Positions 8,979 through 17,107 of a stretch of 64,000 nt of DNA are shown one piece after another. The notes below the pieces were generated by a model. The model saw nothing but the letters and a program-made list of their open reading frames with translations. It was not told where the DNA came from and did no database searches. The stretch's first letter is position 1, and each line of letters begins with the position of its first letter. Source of the DNA: Herbidospora daliensis (GTDB lineage: Bacteria > Actinomycetota > Actinomycetes > Streptosporangiales > Streptosporangiaceae); contig NZ_BBXF01000001.1 of NCBI RefSeq assembly GCF_001570585.1, positions 737,691 through 801,690 of the forward strand, given 5' to 3'. The translations under genes and the position numbers were made by a program.

Positions 8979-9529
8979 GAGGTCCGCAGGCAGAGCGCGG
9001 TGAACCACGCTGAGATGACGACGACCCCGGCGGTGAACAGGAGCAGGCTCCAGCCCGCTCCGCCCGCCGAGGCCATCGTGGCGAAGCCCGCGAAGAAGAA
9101 GACCCCGCTGAGGGCCGAGCCGGCCGCCCATCCGGTCAGGCCCTCGGCGCGGAACCTCCTGGCCACGACGAGGGCCGCGACGGTGACGGCGGTGAAGCCG
9201 ACGGCGCCGCAGGCGAAGTGCATGAGGCCCGGGAAGCTGACCGCGCCGCCCACCGGGTCGACGGTGAAGATCCCGGCGCCGACGAGGCTCAGACCGTACA
9301 GGGAGAAGAGCACTCTGAGGAGCCCGGTGAACGCGAGGGCCCCGGCGACGACGGCCAGGCCGGACAACCCGAGGTTGGCGATGTGGATCCAGCCGTAGGG
9401 GCCCAGCGACAGGGCGCTCCACGGTTCACGAAGGGGGTCGAAGCCGTCGCGGAAGGCGATTTCGAGCAGGGAGACGACGACGTAGAAGGGGCCGGCGAGC
9501 GCGCCGAGGCGCGGCGAGATTCGGTTCAT
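8927..9529 (-). CDS. DUF998-family membrane protein
   Basis: A 200-residue integral membrane protein with about six hydrophobic helices, matching the DUF998 pattern (GPYGWIHIANLGLSG near the first third, GLMHFACGAVGF in the middle). Function is unknown for the family. The start ATG 9529 follows a strong GAGGGGAGGG ribosome site. Its C-terminus, rich in Arg and Pro, is encoded opposite the last 52 bp of the galactanase gene, so the two stops are interlocked. It does not appear to belong to the galactan cluster. Confidence 0.8.
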   Translation of the reverse strand: MNRISPRLGALAGPFYVVVSLLEIAFRDGFDPLREPWSALSLGPYGWIHIANLGLSGLAVVAGALAFTGLLRVLFSLYGLSLVGAGIFTVDPVGGAVSFPGLMHFACGAVGFTAVTVAALVVARRFRAEGLTGWAAGSALSGVFFFAGFATMASAGGAGWSLLLFTAGVVVISAWFTALCLRTSQRPAPSVRRPVRARSL

Positions 9530-9581
9530 GCCCTCCCCTCGAACGGGGACGGCGTTTTTCGACGGGCGCGCGGGAGATTTC

Positions 9582-10139
9582 TCAGACGTCCATGCCGAAC
9601 GTCGCCGACCGGCCCGACCGCTGACCGGTGGCGGTGAACTCGTGGTGCCCGTCGGGGAGGGTCAGGTGGTAGTGGAAGCCCCGGAACCGAGCCCCGCCCA
9701 GTTCGTCCATCTCCGTCTGCGCGGCCTCCCGGCCTCCCGTCGTCACGACGACGACCTCGCCCGGCTCGAAGCCGCCGAACATCAGGTCGACCGCACGCAG
9801 CTCCGAGTTGCCCCAGATCGACACGGTGGGCGGCTTGGCCGGATCGAACGTCGGGGCGACCGTCGGCACCGGGGGCGGCGGAGACGTCGACTCGCCGGGC
9901 GCGACGACCGTTCGGAGCGGGCGCGCGACCTCCTCCGTCGGGACCGTAACCTCCTCCGCTGGGACCGCGACCTCCTGCGTGGGGACCGCGGCTTCCCGCA
10001 TCGGGCCGACGGCGTAGATCGGGGCGGCCTCTTCCGGGGAGCCGCCAGAGGACCCGGACGTCAGGACCACTCCCACCACGACGACGGTCGTCGCCGCGAC
10101 GGCGACGGCGGCCGCGGCGACCACTTTGGCCGATTCCAT
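9582..10139 (-). CDS. Hypothetical membrane-anchored or secreted protein with VPTEEV repeats
   Basis: I do not recognise this 185-residue protein. An N-terminal hydrophobic segment (residues about 6-28, alanine/valine-rich) acts as a signal or anchor. It is followed by a short run of near-repeats (VPTQEVA, VPAEEVT, VPTEEVA) and a proline-rich stretch. The C-terminal 75 residues look folded, with an aromatic/His segment FHYHLTLPDGHHEF. The tail resembles small Ig-like or beta-sandwich domains, but I cannot assign a family. The start ATG has GGGGA about 8 nt upstream. Confidence 0.65.
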   Translation of the reverse strand: MESAKVVAAAAVAVAATTVVVVGVVLTSGSSGGSPEEAAPIYAVGPMREAAVPTQEVAVPAEEVTVPTEEVARPLRTVVAPGESTSPPPPVPTVAPTFDPAKPPTVSIWGNSELRAVDLMFGGFEPGEVVVVTTGGREAAQTEMDELGGARFRGFHYHLTLPDGHHEFTATGQRSGRSATFGMDV

Positions 10140-10247
10140 GAATAGATCCCCGCCGTTTCCCCATTGAAGGCCGAAATTAATTCGGGCTTTCCCGGGAGAA
10201 ATGCTAATCGTTCAATGGTCGCGAAAGTGAAACGGTTTCCGTGCGAT

Positions 10248-10799
10248 TCACAAATGGGCCAGGGCCGTCGCCATCAAATCGGCGACCACGTCGGCGTCGA
10301 TCGTGTGCCCGGTCAAATGGCTGATGCTCTCCTGATAGAGCAGCACGGCCGCGAACGTCGCCGCCGCCGCCTCCAGCCGGGCCGCGTCGCCGCGCCCGCC
10401 CGGCAGCGCGAGCTCCAGCGCGAACCGCGCCCGCCGGATGATCTCGGAGTTGAGCCCGTGGATGCGGTCTTTCACCGACCGGTGCGTGTCGGCCTCGCGG
10501 AACAGGATGCGCCGCATCGACGGCGACGCCGTCAGCGGCAGCCGCCGGGCCAGCTTCGACAGGGCCCGCGCGGCGTCGCCGGGCGCGGGCTCGGGGTCCT
10601 CCTCCGTCACGAGGGTGCGTTCGTCGACCAGCGACACCAGCACGTCGATCTTGCGGGGGAAGTAGTGGAAGACGAGCCCCTTGGGCACCCCGGCGACCGC
10701 GGCGATCCGCGCGGTGGGGGTGGCGTCGTAGCCGCCGCCCGCGAACAGTTCCTCGGCGGCGTCGAGGATCCGGCTGCGCGCGTCCGATGGGCTGTCCAC
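10248..10799 (-). CDS. TetR-family transcriptional regulator
   Basis: A 183-residue TetR/AcrR regulator. The N-terminal helix-turn-helix spans residues about 8-50 (ILDAAEELFAGGGYDATPTARIA, then GVPKGLVFHYFPRK). A helical ligand domain follows. The GTG start at 10799 has no Shine-Dalgarno sequence, but TATGGT lies 6 nt before it, as in leaderless actinomycete genes. The nine bases at the start (GTGGACAGC) recur 24 bp upstream as a direct repeat. The gene lies after the terminator of the acetate symporter operon and has its own promoter. Its target is not evident from context. Confidence 0.9.
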   Translation of the reverse strand: MDSPSDARSRILDAAEELFAGGGYDATPTARIAAVAGVPKGLVFHYFPRKIDVLVSLVDERTLVTEEDPEPAPGDAARALSKLARRLPLTASPSMRRILFREADTHRSVKDRIHGLNSEIIRRARFALELALPGGRGDAARLEAAAATFAAVLLYQESISHLTGHTIDADVVADLMATALAHL

Positions 10800-10877
10800 G
10801 CGCCGACCATAACCGCTGTCCACACCGCCCCGACATGCCGGAAAAGGAACACCCGCCTTCCAACCGGGCGGAACGGC

Positions 10878-10912
10878 GAGAAGCCCCCGGGGGCGGGTCC
10901 CGGGGGCTTCTC
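10878..10912 (-). terminator. Terminator of the actP operon
   Basis: A perfect 14-bp stem (GAGAAGCCCCCGGG paired with CCCGGGGGCTTCTC) with a 7-nt loop lies 28 bp beyond the stop of the leftward symporter gene. No T-tract follows, as is common in actinomycetes. Confidence 0.8.
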
Positions 10913-10939
10913 TCCTGGAGGTGTTTCTGGGTGGCGCTT

Positions 10940-12550
10940 CTAGTGGGTCGACGCCTTCTCGGCGCCGACGCCGGTGAGGGAGCGGACCTCCATCTCCGCG
11001 TACTTCGCGTCGTTGTACTCCTTGCTCATCCGCGTGGCGATGTAGCCGCACAGGAAGCCGATCGGGATCGAGAACAGGCCCGGGTTCTCCATCGGGAACC
11101 AGTGGAAGTCCATGTCCTTGATCAGCGAGGTCGGACGGCCCGACACGACCGGCGAGAAGATCACCAGGACCAGGGCGGAGACGAGACCGCCGTAGATCGA
11201 GGCCACCGCGCCGGCGGTGTTGAACCTCTTCCAGAACAGGCTGTAGAGGATCGCCGGCAGGTTGCCCGAGGCCGCGATGGCGAAGGCCAGGGCGACCAGG
11301 AACGCCACGTTCTGCGCCTGGGCGAGGATGCCCAGGCCGATCGCGACCGCGCCGATGACGAAGGCCGAGACGCGGGCGACCAGGATCTCCTGCTTCTCGG
11401 TGACGTTGCCGCGCTTGAAGACGTGCGCGTAGAGGTCGTGGGCGAAGCTGGAGGAGCTGGCCAGGGTGAGACCGGCGACGACCGCGAGGATCGTGGCGAA
11501 GGCGACGGCGGCGATGACGGCCAGCAGGATCGTGCCGCCGATGTCGCCGAAGATGGCCTCGCCGATCGCCAGCGCGAGTTGCGGCGCCGCCGTGTTGCCG
11601 GCGGCGTTCTCGGTGCGGATCGCCTCGCTGCCGACCATGGCCGCGGCGCCGAAGCCCAGGACCAGGGTGAGCAGGTAGAAGGTGCCGATGATGCCGATGC
11701 CCCACAGGACCGACTTGCGGGCGTCCTTGGCGGTGGGCACGGTGTAGAAGCGGATCAGGATGTGCGGCAGGCCGGCGGTACCGAGCACCAGGGCAAGGCC
11801 CAAGCTGATCAGGTCGAACTTGCCCCAGATGCCCTGGGCGTCGGTACCGTAACGCAGGCCGGGCTCGGTGAAGGCCTTGCCCTTGCCGCTCTGCGCGGCC
11901 GCCTCGCCGATCAGGCCCGACAGGTTGAAGCCGTACTTGCCGAGGACCAGCAGGGTGACCAGGGTCGCGCCGCCCATCAGCAGCACGGCCTTGACGATCT
12001 GGACCCAGGTGGTGCCCTTCATGCCGCCGACGACGACGTACACGATCATCAGGATGCCGACGCCGACGATGGTGAGCGCCTTGCCCGAGTCGGAGGTGAT
12101 GCCGAGCAGCAGGCCGACCAGGGCGCCCGCGCCGACCATCTGGGCGAGCAGGTAGAAGATCGAGACGACGATCGTCGAGACGCCGGCCGCGGTGCGGACC
12201 GGGCGCGGGCTCATCCGGAAGGCGAGCACGTCGGCCATCGTGTACTTGCCGGAGTTCCGCATCAGCTCGGCGACCAGCAGCAGCGCGACCAGCCACGCCA
12301 CCAGGAAGCCGATGGAGTAGAGGAAGCCGTCGTAGCCGTAGAGGGCGATCAGGCCGGCGATGCCGAGGAACGAGGCGGCCGACATGTAGTCGCCGCCGAT
12401 GGCCAGGCCGTTCTGCGCCGCGCTGAAGGCGCGGCCGCCCGCGTAGTAGTCGGCGGCGGTCTTGTTCTGCCGGCTGGCCCAGAAGGTGATCGCCAGGGTC
12501 CCGACCACGAAGAGCAGGAACAGGACGGTGGCGAGTGTCGTGTGGCTCAT
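10940..12550 (-). CDS. actP: Cation/acetate symporter, ActP-like
   Basis: A 536-residue sodium:solute symporter with about 13 membrane helices. The ActP-type segments are SRQNKTAADYYAGGRAFSAAQNG near the start, then GDYMSAASFLGIAGL. It should import acetate and similar short monocarboxylates with a cation. The gene follows directly on the small DUF485 membrane protein (TAAATG junction), the standard yjcH-actP arrangement. A CRP-like palindrome precedes the operon and a strong hairpin ends it. Glycolate or propionate are other possible substrates for the family. Confidence 0.9.
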   Translation of the reverse strand: MSHTTLATVLFLLFVVGTLAITFWASRQNKTAADYYAGGRAFSAAQNGLAIGGDYMSAASFLGIAGLIALYGYDGFLYSIGFLVAWLVALLLVAELMRNSGKYTMADVLAFRMSPRPVRTAAGVSTIVVSIFYLLAQMVGAGALVGLLLGITSDSGKALTIVGVGILMIVYVVVGGMKGTTWVQIVKAVLLMGGATLVTLLVLGKYGFNLSGLIGEAAAQSGKGKAFTEPGLRYGTDAQGIWGKFDLISLGLALVLGTAGLPHILIRFYTVPTAKDARKSVLWGIGIIGTFYLLTLVLGFGAAAMVGSEAIRTENAAGNTAAPQLALAIGEAIFGDIGGTILLAVIAAVAFATILAVVAGLTLASSSSFAHDLYAHVFKRGNVTEKQEILVARVSAFVIGAVAIGLGILAQAQNVAFLVALAFAIAASGNLPAILYSLFWKRFNTAGAVASIYGGLVSALVLVIFSPVVSGRPTSLIKDMDFHWFPMENPGLFSIPIGFLCGYIATRMSKEYNDAKYAEMEVRSLTGVGAEKASTH

Positions 12551-12880
12551 TTATTTGTCCGCCTTCTCGATCTCACCGCGGAGCTCGTCGGCCAGGGGGT
12601 CGAGCTTGGCCGCCGAATGCCTTGCGTAGGCCCACGAGATGTAGAAGGTGGACACGAACTGGAGCAGTCCGAAGATCAACGCGACGTTGATGTTGCCCAG
12701 CACCTTGATGGCCATGAAGTCGCGCGCGAACGCCGACAACACGACGTACAGGAGGTACCAGACCAAGAAGGCGACCGTCATCGGGAACGCCCACGAGCGG
12801 TATCGGCGGCGCAGTTCCTGGAACCGGTCCGTCGCTCTTATCTGCTCATATACCGACGAGTCATGTTGCTCCGTCGTCAC
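12551..12880 (-). CDS. DUF485 membrane protein, symporter partner (YjcH-like)
   Basis: A 109-residue protein with two membrane helices (MTVAFLVWYLLYVVLSAFA and INVALIFGLLQFVSTFYISWAYA) and charged ends, typical of DUF485 proteins encoded next to acetate symporters. A role as an accessory subunit of the transporter is inferred from this conserved pairing. I choose GTG 12880 because GGGAGG lies 4-5 nt upstream; a longer reading to 12913 would run back over the likely promoter. The stop codon abuts the symporter start with no spacer. Confidence 0.82.
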   Translation of the reverse strand: MTTEQHDSSVYEQIRATDRFQELRRRYRSWAFPMTVAFLVWYLLYVVLSAFARDFMAIKVLGNINVALIFGLLQFVSTFYISWAYARHSAAKLDPLADELRGEIEKADK

Positions 12881-12894
12881 GAGACCTCCCACGC

Positions 12895-12910
12895 TGTGAT
12901 CTGGATCACC
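12895..12910. promoter_or_regulatory. CRP-like palindrome upstream of DUF485-actP
   Basis: TGTGATCTGGATCACC fits the CRP/GlxR pattern TGTGA-N6-TCACA at 9 of 10 defined positions. It lies 15 bp upstream of the GTG start of the DUF485 gene. Acetate uptake genes are known targets of such regulators in actinobacteria. A similar site precedes dctA at 18504-18519. Confidence 0.6.
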
Positions 12911-13064
12911 CACAAGGTAGGAGTGGACGCTACCCCGGGAGGAGATACGGAGACCGGTCCTTCGCCGAGCAGACGGGCAAAGGCGCTCAGTGTTGTACGG
13001 CTTGCGCCGAATGGTCCGCTATCCACGACGAACGGCACCCTTTTCGGCCGACCTCAACCGTCCG

Positions 13065-14552
13065 TTATGACGACCGTGGACGCCAATCGCCCCGGTCCAC
13101 GTCAAGTGTCTCGGGTGTGTGGAGACGTACCATCGTGCGCGCCACGTTGGGCGGCGTCCTGCCGGGGGTGAGCAGCGACACGACGACCATGACGGAGAAC
13201 GAGATCGGCACCGTCCAGGCGGCCGGCTGGGCCAGCAGCGCCCCGGCCCAGCCGCCGTGGGGCCCGCCGACGACGGTGATCAGCCCGGCCACCGCGGCCA
13301 GCCCTCCCCCGGCCAGCAGCCCGGCGACCGCGCCCGAGGTGGTGAGCCGCCGCCACCAGATGCCGAGCACCAGCAGCGGGCAGAACGACGAGGCGGCGAC
13401 GGCGAACGCGAGCCCGACCACGTCGGCGACCGGCAGCGCCCGCGCGACGACGGCCAGCCCGAACGGCACCGCGACCCCGATCACCGTGGCGACCCGGAAC
13501 GACCGCACGCCGTCGGTGAAGCGCAGGATGTCCTGCCCGAGCACGCCCGCCACCGAGACCGCCAGCCCCGACGACGTCGACAGGAACGCCGCGAACGCCC
13601 CGCCGGTGACCAGCGCGGTGAGCAGTTCCCCGGCGACCCCGCCGACGAGGTGCCCCGGCAGGGCCAGCACGACCGAGTCGGGCCCGTCGAGCGAGAGCGA
13701 GTAGACCCGGCCGAGGTAGCCGTAGATCGACGGCAGCAGGTAGAAGGCCCCCAGCAGCGACAGCACGACCAGGGTGGTGCGCCGGGCGGCCCGCCCGTCG
13801 GGGTTGGTGTAGAACCGCACGAGCACGTGCGGCAGCCCCATGGTGCCCAGGAACGTGGCCAGGATCAGCGAGTAGGTCGCGTAGACGGGATGTTCGCGCC
13901 CGTGCAGCGGCAGCGCCCACGGGTCGCCGGCGGGCAGGCCGGGCGCGCCGTCGGCCCGCCAGGCGAGCAGCATGAACACCAGCGGCACGGCCAGCGCGGT
14001 CAGCTTGAGCCAGTACTGGAACGCCTGCACGAACGTGATCGACTTCATCCCGCCCGACAACACGTTGACCGCGACGACCCCGGCGACCAGCACCCCGCCC
14101 GCCCAGGCGGGCGCCCCGGTGATCGCCCGGAACACCATGCCGGCGCTCTGGAACTGCGGCATCAGGTAGAGCCACCCGATGAGCACGACGAGCACGCTCG
14201 ACACCCGCCGCACGGCCATCGACTCCAGCCGCGCCTCGGCGAAGTCGGGCAGCGTGTACGCCCCCGACCGCCGCAGCGGCGCCGACACCAGCACCAGCAG
14301 CACGAGGTAGCCGCCGGTCCAGCCGACGGGCAGCCACAACATGTCGGCGCCGTAGGTGAGGATGAGCCCGGCGATGCCCAGGAACGAGGCCGCCGACAGG
14401 TACTCCCCGCCGATGGCCGAGGCGTTCCAGAGCGGCGTGACGGTCCGCGAGGCGACGTAGAAGTCGGAGGTGGTGCGCGACACCCGCACCCCGAACGCCC
14501 CGATGAGGACCGCCGCGAGCACCACGAGCACGATCGCGACGAGCGAGCTCAA
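13065..14552 (-). CDS. Sodium:solute symporter, second monocarboxylate-type paralogue
   Basis: A 495-residue SSS-family transporter clearly related to the ActP-like protein upstream: it shares TSDFYVASRTVTPLWNASAIG and GEYLSAASFLGIAGL. It starts at TTG 14552, with GGAGG 4-5 nt upstream, and the TTG overlaps the stop of the preceding small membrane protein gene by 4 bp (TTGA). It is the last gene of a run with that small protein and a LytTR response regulator. The context suggests uptake of a small carboxylate such as acetate, pyruvate or propionate under control of the two-component system. The actual substrate is not shown by sequence. Confidence 0.85.
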   Translation of the reverse strand: MSSLVAIVLVVLAAVLIGAFGVRVSRTTSDFYVASRTVTPLWNASAIGGEYLSAASFLGIAGLILTYGADMLWLPVGWTGGYLVLLVLVSAPLRRSGAYTLPDFAEARLESMAVRRVSSVLVVLIGWLYLMPQFQSAGMVFRAITGAPAWAGGVLVAGVVAVNVLSGGMKSITFVQAFQYWLKLTALAVPLVFMLLAWRADGAPGLPAGDPWALPLHGREHPVYATYSLILATFLGTMGLPHVLVRFYTNPDGRAARRTTLVVLSLLGAFYLLPSIYGYLGRVYSLSLDGPDSVVLALPGHLVGGVAGELLTALVTGGAFAAFLSTSSGLAVSVAGVLGQDILRFTDGVRSFRVATVIGVAVPFGLAVVARALPVADVVGLAFAVAASSFCPLLVLGIWWRRLTTSGAVAGLLAGGGLAAVAGLITVVGGPHGGWAGALLAQPAAWTVPISFSVMVVVSLLTPGRTPPNVARTMVRLHTPETLDVDRGDWRPRSS

Positions 14553-15004
14553 TCGCCCTCCACCAGCTCGGCGAACCGCCGTTCGTTGCGTTCGGCCGCC
14601 CGGACGTACAACCAGGCCCCGACGACGAACGCGGGGTAGATGAGCCCGGCGAGCACCAGCCACGGCAGCGGCAGCCCGAGCACCACCACCTCCCGCATCG
14701 ACGGGACCAGCATGAACAGTAAGGGCAGCCCGCCGATCACGCAGGCCAGCAGCGTGCAGACGAACAGCGCCAGGCGGAGCTGGGTGCGGATGAGCGAGCG
14801 CATGTAGACCTCGCCGAGCCGCGTCTGCTCGTCGATCTCCCGCGTGACGGGGTAGCGCGGGCGGCGGGCGGCGCTGGTGCGGGGGCTCGTCACCGTCTCG
14901 CGGCGCGGCTTGCTCACGTCGGGGTCGTCTCCGGCGCGCGGCTGACGGGCCGGCGCGCGGCGGCGGCGCGGGGCGGGCGGCGGGTCACTGCTCCGGCTTG
15001 GCAC
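14549..15004 (-). CDS. Small membrane protein, likely subunit of the second symporter
   Basis: A protein of up to 151 residues. About 60 hydrophilic, Arg/Pro-rich residues precede two membrane helices (LALFVCTLLACVIGGLPLLFML and LPWLVLAGLIYPAFVVGAWLYV). The layout is that of DUF485-type partners of sodium:solute symporters, although sequence similarity to the copy at 12551 is weak. GTG 15004 overlaps the end of the response-regulator gene by 20 bp. A shorter start at GTG 14918 or so (VSKPRRETV) is possible. The 3' end overlaps the symporter start by TTGA. Confidence 0.75.
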   Translation of the reverse strand: MPSRSSDPPPAPRRRRAPARQPRAGDDPDVSKPRRETVTSPRTSAARRPRYPVTREIDEQTRLGEVYMRSLIRTQLRLALFVCTLLACVIGGLPLLFMLVPSMREVVVLGLPLPWLVLAGLIYPAFVVGAWLYVRAAERNERRFAELVEGD

Positions 15005-15737
15005 GGCGGGCCCGGCGCACCAGCAGGTCGCGCAGTTCGCGGGTGTGGCGGCGGCTGACCGGGATCTCGGTGTCGCCGATGCGGACCACGCAGCGGCCCG
15101 AGTCGATGTGCAGCTCGTCGATGTGCTTGACCGCGACGAGATGGCTGCGGTGCACCCGCAGGAAGCCGGCCGAGGCCCAGCGTTCCTCCAGGGCGGCGAG
15201 CGGGATGCGGACCAGGTGGCTGCCGGTGGCGGTGTGCAGGCGGGCGTAGTCCCCGCGCGCCTCGACGTAGCGCACCTCGGTCGAGGCGACGAAGCGGGTG
15301 ACGCCGCCGAGCTCGACCGGGATGGTGTCGCTGGTCTCGGGCTCGGTGTAGGCCTCGCTCCCGGCGCAGACCCGGCGGATCGCCTCGGCCAGGCGGTCGG
15401 GGCGGACCGGCTTGAGCAGGTAGTCCTCGGCCTTCAGCTCGAAGGCGTCGACGGCGTGGTCTTCGTAGGCGGTGACGAAGACGACCTTCGGCGGGCGGGA
15501 GAACTGGGTCAGCAACCGGCCGAGCACCACCCCGTCGAGCCCGCGCATGCGGATGTCGAGGAAGACGGCGTCGATGGGGCGGCCGTCGGCCATGGCCCGG
15601 TCGAGCAGCTTCAGCGCGGCGGCGCCGTCGCGGGCGGTCTGCACCTCGCCGATGCGGGGATCGGCGCGCAAGAGGTAGGCCAGGTCTTCGAGCGCGGGCT
15701 GTTCGTCGTCCACAGCCAGCACCCGCAACCCGCTCAC
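14985..15737 (-). CDS. LytTR-family response regulator
   Basis: A 250-residue two-component regulator. The receiver domain (residues about 4-120) carries the acidic pair D10/D11, the phosphoacceptor D61 in VFLDIRM, and the switch lysine in LLKPVRP. The C-terminal LytTR DNA-binding domain (about 150-245) shows VRYVEARGDYARLHT and FLRVHRSHLVAVKHI. I choose GTG 15737 over the TTG at 15758 because AAGGGG lies about 10 nt upstream and the receiver fold begins right there. It is encoded between its likely sensor (15922-17097) and a symporter, so it probably activates the transporter in response to an external carboxylate, as BtsR/YpdB-type systems do. Confidence 0.9.
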   Translation of the reverse strand: MSGLRVLAVDDEQPALEDLAYLLRADPRIGEVQTARDGAAALKLLDRAMADGRPIDAVFLDIRMRGLDGVVLGRLLTQFSRPPKVVFVTAYEDHAVDAFELKAEDYLLKPVRPDRLAEAIRRVCAGSEAYTEPETSDTIPVELGGVTRFVASTEVRYVEARGDYARLHTATGSHLVRIPLAALEERWASAGFLRVHRSHLVAVKHIDELHIDSGRCVVRIGDTEIPVSRRHTRELRDLLVRRARRAKPEQ

Positions 15738-15921
15738 GTCCCCAACCCCTTCTCTCAATGAGTCCCTAGAGCGTGATAAATCGGCATTTGGAAGTCAACG
15801 CTCGTTCGGAATCGTTAACTACGTTCCGTTACGGCTTCGCCCACCACGGCCCCGACCAGCGCCTCCGGCCCGCGCCGCATCCGGCGCCGACCGGCCGCGC
15901 CCGGATCGCCCCGCCACGGCC

Positions 15922-17097
15922 TCACCGGACCGTCACCCCGGGCCGGTACTTGGGCATCCGCATGCTGACCTTGGTCCCGGCACCCTGGCCGGTCTCGACG
16001 ACGAGCCCGAACTCGTCGCCGTAGACCTGGCGCAGCCGCTCGTCGACGTTGGCGAGCCCGACCCCGGTCGCCCGCTCCTCCCCCGCGAGCACCCGCCGCA
16101 GGTGCTCGGGGTCCATGCCGAGGCCGTCGTCCTCGACGGTGATCGAGCACTCCGACCCGGCGTCCTCGGCGACGATCGAGATCCGGCCGACGCCGGGTTT
16201 GCTCTCCAGGCCGTGCCTGACCGCGTTCTCCACGAGCGGCTGGATGCACAGGAACGGCACCGCCACCGCCAGCACCTCGGGCGCGATCCGCAACGTCACC
16301 TGGAGCTGGTCGCCGAACCGGGCCCGCTCCAGCGTCAGGTAGCGGTCTATCGAGCGCAGCTCCTCCGCCAGGGTGGTGTAGTCGCCGTGCCGCCGGAACG
16401 AGTAGCGGGTGAAGTCGGCGAAGTCGATCAGGAGCTCCCGGGCCCGCTCGGGGTCGGTCCGCACGAACGAGGCGATCGTCGTGAGGGAGTTGTAGATGAA
16501 GTGGGGCGAGATCTGCGCCCGCAGGGCCCGGACCTCCGCCTCCATGAGCAGGGTGCGCGACCGGTCGAGCTCGGCGAGTTCGAGCTGCGAGTCGACCCAG
16601 CGGGCGACCTCCTGCACGGCCCGCACCAGCCCGGCCGAGGTGTGGTCGCCGTAGGCGGCCAGCGAGCCGACCACCCGGTCGTCGGTGGTGAGCGGCACGA
16701 CGACCGCGTGCCTGATCGGGCATTCGGGCTGCGTGCAGGAGAGCTGGAGGACCTGGATGCGGCCGTCCTTGAGGGTGCTGGCCGCGTGGTCGAAGGCCTC
16801 GCGGGCGTGGTGGTCGCCGGTCCCGTCGTAGACGAGCAGCTCCTCGGCGTTGGTGATGGCTATCGCCGGTGAGCCGAGGAGCTGCCGCAGGTGACGTGAG
16901 GCCTTCAGGACGCCCGCCTGGGTGAGCCCGGCGCGCAGCGGGGGCGCGGCGAGGCTGGCGGTGTGCAGGGTCTCGAACGTGGCCCGTTCGGCCGGGCCGC
17001 TGCCGAGCTCGCGGCGTCCGCTCAGCACGCGCCACAACACGACCGCCGGGACACCGACCAGGGCTGCGACCACCAGGACGGCGACCAGGGGCTCCAC
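15922..17097 (-). CDS. LytS/BtsS-type sensor histidine kinase
   Basis: A 391-residue kinase. One N-terminal membrane helix (residues 1-23) is followed by a GAF-like sensory region (about 60-170) containing CTQPECPIRHAVVVPL. The LytS-type kinase core has phosphoacceptor H199 in QISPHFIYNSL, N-box QPLVENAVRHGLE, and glycine box GVGLANVDERL. It lacks the 5TMR-LytS sensor, so the signal is probably cytoplasmic or membrane-proximal. It partners the LytTR regulator 184 bp downstream. The Cys pair in the GAF-like region might bind metal or sense redox; this is speculative. Start GTG 17097 lies 11 bp from the stop of dctA. Confidence 0.9.
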   Translation of the reverse strand: MEPLVAVLVVAALVGVPAVVLWRVLSGRRELGSGPAERATFETLHTASLAAPPLRAGLTQAGVLKASRHLRQLLGSPAIAITNAEELLVYDGTGDHHAREAFDHAASTLKDGRIQVLQLSCTQPECPIRHAVVVPLTTDDRVVGSLAAYGDHTSAGLVRAVQEVARWVDSQLELAELDRSRTLLMEAEVRALRAQISPHFIYNSLTTIASFVRTDPERARELLIDFADFTRYSFRRHGDYTTLAEELRSIDRYLTLERARFGDQLQVTLRIAPEVLAVAVPFLCIQPLVENAVRHGLESKPGVGRISIVAEDAGSECSITVEDDGLGMDPEHLRRVLAGEERATGVGLANVDERLRQVYGDEFGLVVETGQGAGTKVSMRMPKYRPGVTVR

Positions 17098-17107
17098 GTC
17101 GCGGAGC

